From assembly GCA_002337095.1 (NCBI GenBank), contig DDFI01000014.1, positions 97,380 to 122,223 on the forward strand: a DNA stretch of 24,844 nt. The letters run 5' to 3'. The notes under the pieces are model-generated. The model made no database searches, was not told the origin of the DNA, and was given only the letters and a program-made list of their open reading frames with translations. Positions 21,892-24,844 of this stretch are shown in pieces. Position 1 is the first letter of the stretch; the number at the start of each line of letters is the position of its first letter. A program made the translations under genes and the position numbers. Origin of the DNA: Candidatus Saccharibacteria bacterium UBA1932. Lineage in GTDB: Bacteria; Patescibacteriota; Saccharimonadia; Saccharimonadales; Saccharimonadaceae.

Positions 21892-22553
21892 GCGAATTAC
21901 CCGGTACATACGGAGCGTTCGAAGGGAATGACGGGACTGGCAAGTCGACCCAGGTGCGCCTGCTCGGCGAATATCTCAGCGAGCTCGGTCACGAAGTTGT
22001 CATCATCGAAGAGCCTGGCAGCGACGACCCCGACAAATCGACGCCCGTCGCCAACGAGCTCCGTAGAATTATCAAAGACGGTCGTCTCGAACGGGCAGGG
22101 GAGATAAACCTCGCGCTCTTTAGTGCGGCACGACGCGAATTATGGCAGCAAAAAATCGCCCCAGGGCTTAGCCGAGGCGCATATGTACTTGCTGCTCGCA
22201 ATTATATTTCTACGCTCGCGTATCAGGGCGATGGCGAGGGCGTGTCCGCCGATGATATTCTACGTATGACCGCACTCTTCACCCATCCGCGGTATATGAG
22301 CCCTGATTATATGGCGATCCTCGATCTGTCGAGCGAGACAGAACGCGCCAAGCGCATCGCTGGCCGCGGCGAGCTAGAAGTCGCCGATACCTTCGAGTCG
22401 CGTGATGGCGCTTTTCAGCAGCGTGTGAACGCCGCCTACCACCGTATCGCGCTTGAGCGCAACATTCCACTCATCGATTGTATCGACCCCGCCGGCCACC
22501 GCAAAACCCCCGACGAAATCCAAGCCGAAATCCGCCAGCTACTCGGTGTCTGA
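21888..22553 (+). CDS. tmk: Thymidylate kinase (dTMP kinase)
   Basis: A 221-residue P-loop kinase. Walker A is EGNDGTGKST (12-21), followed by IIEEPGSD, the position of the usual dTMP-binding EPGGT/REPGG motif. AARNYISTLAYQG takes the place of the DRY-S/T motif, and a basic LID-like segment follows (SETERAKRIAGRGE). It phosphorylates dTMP to dTDP. It is translationally coupled to dcd (ATGA overlap). Its end overlaps the 3' end of the convergent 428-residue gene by 15 bp. Confidence 0.88.
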   Translation: MSELPGTYGAFEGNDGTGKSTQVRLLGEYLSELGHEVVIIEEPGSDDPDKSTPVANELRRIIKDGRLERAGEINLALFSAARRELWQQKIAPGLSRGAYVLAARNYISTLAYQGDGEGVSADDILRMTALFTHPRYMSPDYMAILDLSSETERAKRIAGRGELEVADTFESRDGAFQQRVNAAYHRIALERNIPLIDCIDPAGHRKTPDEIQAEIRQLLGV

Positions 22554-23825
22554 TCCGTTATTATCAATGGCCAAGCGCCGCAAATCATCCAGTGCCGCCC
22601 ACAGCACCTGCCACGAAATCTGCCCATCTTCATACAGGCGCATAAAATCTTCCACCCGCTCTTTCCATAGCGCGTCTTGCGATATACTTACCCGGCCTAA
22701 CTCTTTTGCGGCTGAGTGGGGGCGCCGCTTTGTGGCCAAAAAGTCTCTGCGGCAGTCCTCTGTCTCAAACTCAAGGGTCGCCCTCACCGCATCGTAACCC
22801 TCATGATATGCCTCTATGGGCGAGGCCGTCGTCTCTGGACCGCTGGCGATGTCGTCGCCACTCTTGATGGCATGCGCCCGCAACAGATTATGGTCGAGCT
22901 CAGTTGCCTCGTTGATCTTCCTGCGCACTGGCCCAGCCCTACGATACCCGGTGCGGGAGTTGTAGTCAGCGGTGCGGTAATAGGCAGACAGCCCAAGCGG
23001 ATACAGACCGACGTGTCGCTCCTCGCCCTCGGTGTCAGTCAGAGTGAGCGTTTGACCACGCTCGCCACCAATTACCTGATCATACGGCACTGCCACTTGC
23101 GTGTATTTGACAATAATCTCTGTACAGCTCGACACAGAACGAGCTTCGCCTAGCTTAACTTTACTTACTAGTATACCCTCTGAAGTCAAGTATTGGCTGA
23201 TGAGACGCTCCTCGCCTGCGGCAGAAAGATAAATCTCGGCATCGCGAAATTCACTCTGCATATGCATCATCCAGGCACATATATAGTTCCAGGCATTGGC
23301 TATCTGCCTCTGATCAAGCGGCTTGACAAATTTCGCAACCTCGACCGATATCATCTCTGGGTGCTCTTTGATCAGCCGCAGCAGCTCAGATGGGTTTGCT
23401 TCACCAACTCGTGCCCGGCGAATGATGTCCACCATTGCCTCGTCTAGGGGTAGCCCCGCTTCGATCACCGAATCATGCAGCCGAGTCATCGATTCGTGAT
23501 TGCGCTGTATGCGGTTATCTAGCGCATCACCCGCCACCTCTTGATGTATGGCAAGCTGCAGACGCTGGTCGGTGATACCATAGGCCTCACACGCCTGGCC
23601 CACCCGAGCATGGAGCCGACTCCGCGCATACGTCGCGTAGTCACCGCCGCCCACGGCATAGATATGGTACGGATCAAGTGGCGTGGGATTGCTATTGCGG
23701 TGCGGCCGCAGATCATCGTAGTCCACGAGCCCTAATCGGCCATACTCAATCGGCTCGGTAAACACTGGAAACATGGGATGAGGAAGACGTTCCGAACAAT
23801 CGGCTGGCGAGATATGCTCTGACAT
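22539..23825 (-). CDS. Hypothetical protein of 428 residues
   Basis: I do not recognise this protein. It is soluble, with no signal peptide or membrane segment. The N-terminal ~80 residues are Pro/Tyr-rich (including YAVGGGDYATYARSRL). Residues about 85-215 look mostly helical (HESMTRLHDSVIEAGLPLDEAMVDIIRRA, LLRLIKEHPEMISVEVAKFV). Residues about 215-290 look beta-rich, and the C-terminal ~100 residues are charged and helical. It is expressed from a clear leaderless promoter. It converges on tmk with a 15-bp overlap of the coding ends. Codon use matches the other native genes, so it is probably a lineage-specific protein. Confidence 0.75.
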   Translation of the reverse strand: MSEHISPADCSERLPHPMFPVFTEPIEYGRLGLVDYDDLRPHRNSNPTPLDPYHIYAVGGGDYATYARSRLHARVGQACEAYGITDQRLQLAIHQEVAGDALDNRIQRNHESMTRLHDSVIEAGLPLDEAMVDIIRRARVGEANPSELLRLIKEHPEMISVEVAKFVKPLDQRQIANAWNYICAWMMHMQSEFRDAEIYLSAAGEERLISQYLTSEGILVSKVKLGEARSVSSCTEIIVKYTQVAVPYDQVIGGERGQTLTLTDTEGEERHVGLYPLGLSAYYRTADYNSRTGYRRAGPVRRKINEATELDHNLLRAHAIKSGDDIASGPETTASPIEAYHEGYDAVRATLEFETEDCRRDFLATKRRPHSAAKELGRVSISQDALWKERVEDFMRLYEDGQISWQVLWAALDDLRRLAIDNNGSDTE

Positions 23826-23832
23826 TACTTAT

Positions 23833-23861
23833 ATTATACAGCATTTTGTGATTTTTTGCAA
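23833..23861 (-). promoter_or_regulatory. Leaderless promoter of the 428-residue protein gene
   Basis: On the minus strand TTGCAA (23861-23856), a 17-bp spacer and TATAAT (23838-23833), which ends 7 nt before the ATG at 23825. Confidence 0.75.
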
Positions 23862-23888
23862 TAGCCGCCTCTTTATTTTGCCCGAGTG

Positions 23889-23918
23889 TTGACTTTTTTA
23901 CCGCGCATCTGGTATAGT
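23889..23918 (+). promoter_or_regulatory. rplJ promoter
   Basis: TTGACT (23889-23894), an 18-bp spacer and TATAGT (23913-23918); the start is near 23925. The nine bases TATAGTGGT are shared with the secE promoter. Confidence 0.75.
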
Positions 23919-23924
23919 GGTGCT

Positions 23925-24060
23925 AGACATTGCCAAAGACAGTAGCGGGTGCTCCAGCATCGATAAGAAGCTACCGAGGAATGAAATAAACATTTCAATC
24001 CATACGTCAAGTCTTTGATAGTGCGAGAATCAAAGACTTTTTGGTATCAAAAAGTCCCAC
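23925..24060 (+). ncRNA. L10 ribosomal protein leader with attenuator hairpin
   Basis: The leader contains GACAGTAGCGGGTGCT (about 23939-23954) and GCTACCGAGG (about 23971-23980), the paired elements typical of the L10 leader family to which the L10-L12 complex binds. Downstream, AAGTCTTTGAT (24009-24019) and ATCAAAGACTT (24029-24039) form an 11-bp hairpin ending in a short T-run, a likely attenuator. Excess L10/L12 would bind the leader and favour termination or block translation, as in other bacteria. Confidence 0.75.
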
Positions 24061-24120
24061 GAGCACATGTCAAGTCCATTAACAATGAGGCGAATAACAG
24101 ATGTAAACAAAGGAGTTTTT

Positions 24121-24645
24121 ATGGCAATTACACGCGATAAAAAACAAGCTTTGGTTGCTGAACTGGCGGAGCTATTTGCCCAGGCAAAAGGCACAGCCTA
24201 TGCCAAATATCAGGGGCTCAGCGTAGCGGATCTGCAAGATCTGCGCCGCGCAGCGCGCGAGGCCGGCGTGACGATCAAGGTCGTCAAAAACCGCCTGGTG
24301 CGCGTCGCCATGGCCGATCACGACACCTACCGAGCCGCCGACACCGGCGCCCTGGTAGGTCAGCTCGTCTACGCATTTAGCGCCGACGACGAAATCGTGG
24401 CCGCCAAGGTGCTGCATGACTTTGCCAAAACCCACCCCACGCTCGAGCTTGCGGGTGGATTTAGCGGCGAAGGCGCCACCCTGAGCGCTGCCGACGTGAC
24501 GGATCTCGCTGGCTTGCCAAGCAAGAACCAGCTCATCGCCGAAGCGATCGCACAGCTGCTTTCACCGGTTCACGATGTCACCAATGCACTCAGCGGCAAC
24601 CTGCACGCACTGCTGGATGGCGTCGAAGCCAAAGCTACCGCGTAA
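24121..24645 (+). CDS. rplJ: 50S ribosomal protein L10
   Basis: 174 residues, a normal length. The N-terminal rRNA-binding domain has KYQGLSVADLQDLRRAAREAGVTIKVVKNRLVRVA. The region LELAGGFSGEGATLSAADVTDLAGLPSK is typical of L10. The C-terminal helix (LSGNLHALLDGVEA) would carry the L7/L12 dimers. L10 forms the base of the ribosomal stalk. The ATG at 24121 follows AAAGGAG at 5 nt and is chosen over an upstream in-frame ATG in the leader. rplL follows after 178 bp. Confidence 0.97.
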   Translation: MAITRDKKQALVAELAELFAQAKGTAYAKYQGLSVADLQDLRRAAREAGVTIKVVKNRLVRVAMADHDTYRAADTGALVGQLVYAFSADDEIVAAKVLHDFAKTHPTLELAGGFSGEGATLSAADVTDLAGLPSKNQLIAEAIAQLLSPVHDVTNALSGNLHALLDGVEAKATA

Positions 24646-24673
24646 CAACTACGCGGCGTACCAATGAATTAAA

Positions 24674-24804
24674 AATGGGGTAGACATACTTGATACCATC
24701 ATTTTTCTTTCGCAATACAATATTAACTGTGTTTTATACATGACCGTAATGTGGTCGATGACGTTTGAGGTGCGGTACGTTACCGCACTCCTCGCTACCC
24801 CATT
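24674..24804 (+). ncRNA. Structured intergenic RNA between rplJ and rplL
   Basis: AATGGGGTAG (24674-24683) and CTACCCCATT (24795-24804) are a perfect 10-bp long-range pair that would close a multibranch structure. Inside are the hairpin GTGCGGTA-CGT-TACCGCAC (24770-24788) and a smaller GACC/GGTC hairpin (24742-24755). The element ends 19 nt before the rplL start codon, just before its ribosome binding site. It also spans a TACAAT that could be a second promoter (24716-24721). Confidence 0.6.
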
Positions 24805-24823
24805 ACTGTCCGAAAGGAAACCT

Positions 24824-24844
24824 CATGGCAGACGTAAAGAAACT
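24824..24844 (+). CDS. rplL: 50S ribosomal protein L7/L12, 5' end only
   Basis: The ATG at 24824 follows GAAAGGAAA and begins MADVKK before the window ends. Identity rests mainly on its position after rplJ and its start, which resembles L7/L12. Confidence 0.75.

Noticed and set aside
1..24844. UGA recoded as Gly, as in Gracilibacteria/Absconditabacteria
   Set aside because: UGA ends the wHTH-Nudix, dcd and tmk genes at expected family lengths, so the standard code applies.
1..24844. CRISPR arrays, insertion sequences or prophage genes
   Set aside because: No regularly spaced repeats, no transposase open frames and no phage structural genes were seen; the only mobile trace is the recombinase remnant.

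Overview
The window looks like chromosome from a Candidatus Saccharibacteria (TM7/CPR) relative. The evidence is Gram-positive-type cell-wall proteins with LPxTG sorting signals, an L1 protein (absent from many other CPR lineages), small compact genes, UGA used as an ordinary stop, and a moderately high GC content with codon use consistent across most genes. This assignment is an inference from gene content; no 16S gene is present. The genes are mostly monocistronic or in two-gene operons. Many are expressed from a TATAAT-like -10 box placed only 6-8 nt before the ATG, which implies leaderless mRNAs.

Layout. (1) Positions 80-6637 hold a surface/carbohydrate block: a malectin-FN3-GH16 glucanase, a DUF4038-type glycosidase with fibronectin-like domains, a large beta-rich protein of unknown function, and an LPKTG wall-anchored protein with a DUF11 domain and Cys-paired repeats. 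(2) 6796-12224 holds a YgjP-like metalloprotease, an orphan sensor histidine kinase, secE-nusG with a TylF-like methyltransferase, a class III cyclase-like protein coupled to a rhodanese, and rplK. (3) 12353-16778 holds an LPHTG surface protein, tRNA-Pro(GGG), a broken serine-recombinase remnant with an unknown neighbouring gene, and two convergent cell-wall hydrolases (VanY-type carboxypeptidase and LysM-CHAP). (4) 17185-18701 holds rplA with an unusual N-terminal extension and a HIT hydrolase. (5) 18698-22553 is a dTMP-synthesis module: dihydrofolate reductase, a winged-helix/Nudix regulator, thymidylate synthase, a dCTP deaminase family protein and thymidylate kinase. (6) 22539-23825 is an unrecognised 428-residue protein. 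(7) 23889-24844 is rplJ with an L10 leader and attenuator, a structured intergenic RNA, and the first codons of rplL.

The most notable system is the dTMP module. The regulator and folA form one operon, divergent from thyA. The gap between them holds a perfect 8-bp inverted repeat (CTAGGGTA-N6-TACCCTAG) plus a third half-site over the regulator's own -10. The regulator's Nudix box has lost the key catalytic glutamates, which suggests a nucleotide-sensing repressor rather than an enzyme. The secE-nusG-rplK-rplA-rplJ-rplL cluster, contiguous in most bacteria, is here split into units several kb apart, each with its own promoter and leader. Long intergenic gaps are limited to 14180-14614 (recombinase remnant and promoter) and 16779-17184 (regulatory DNA).
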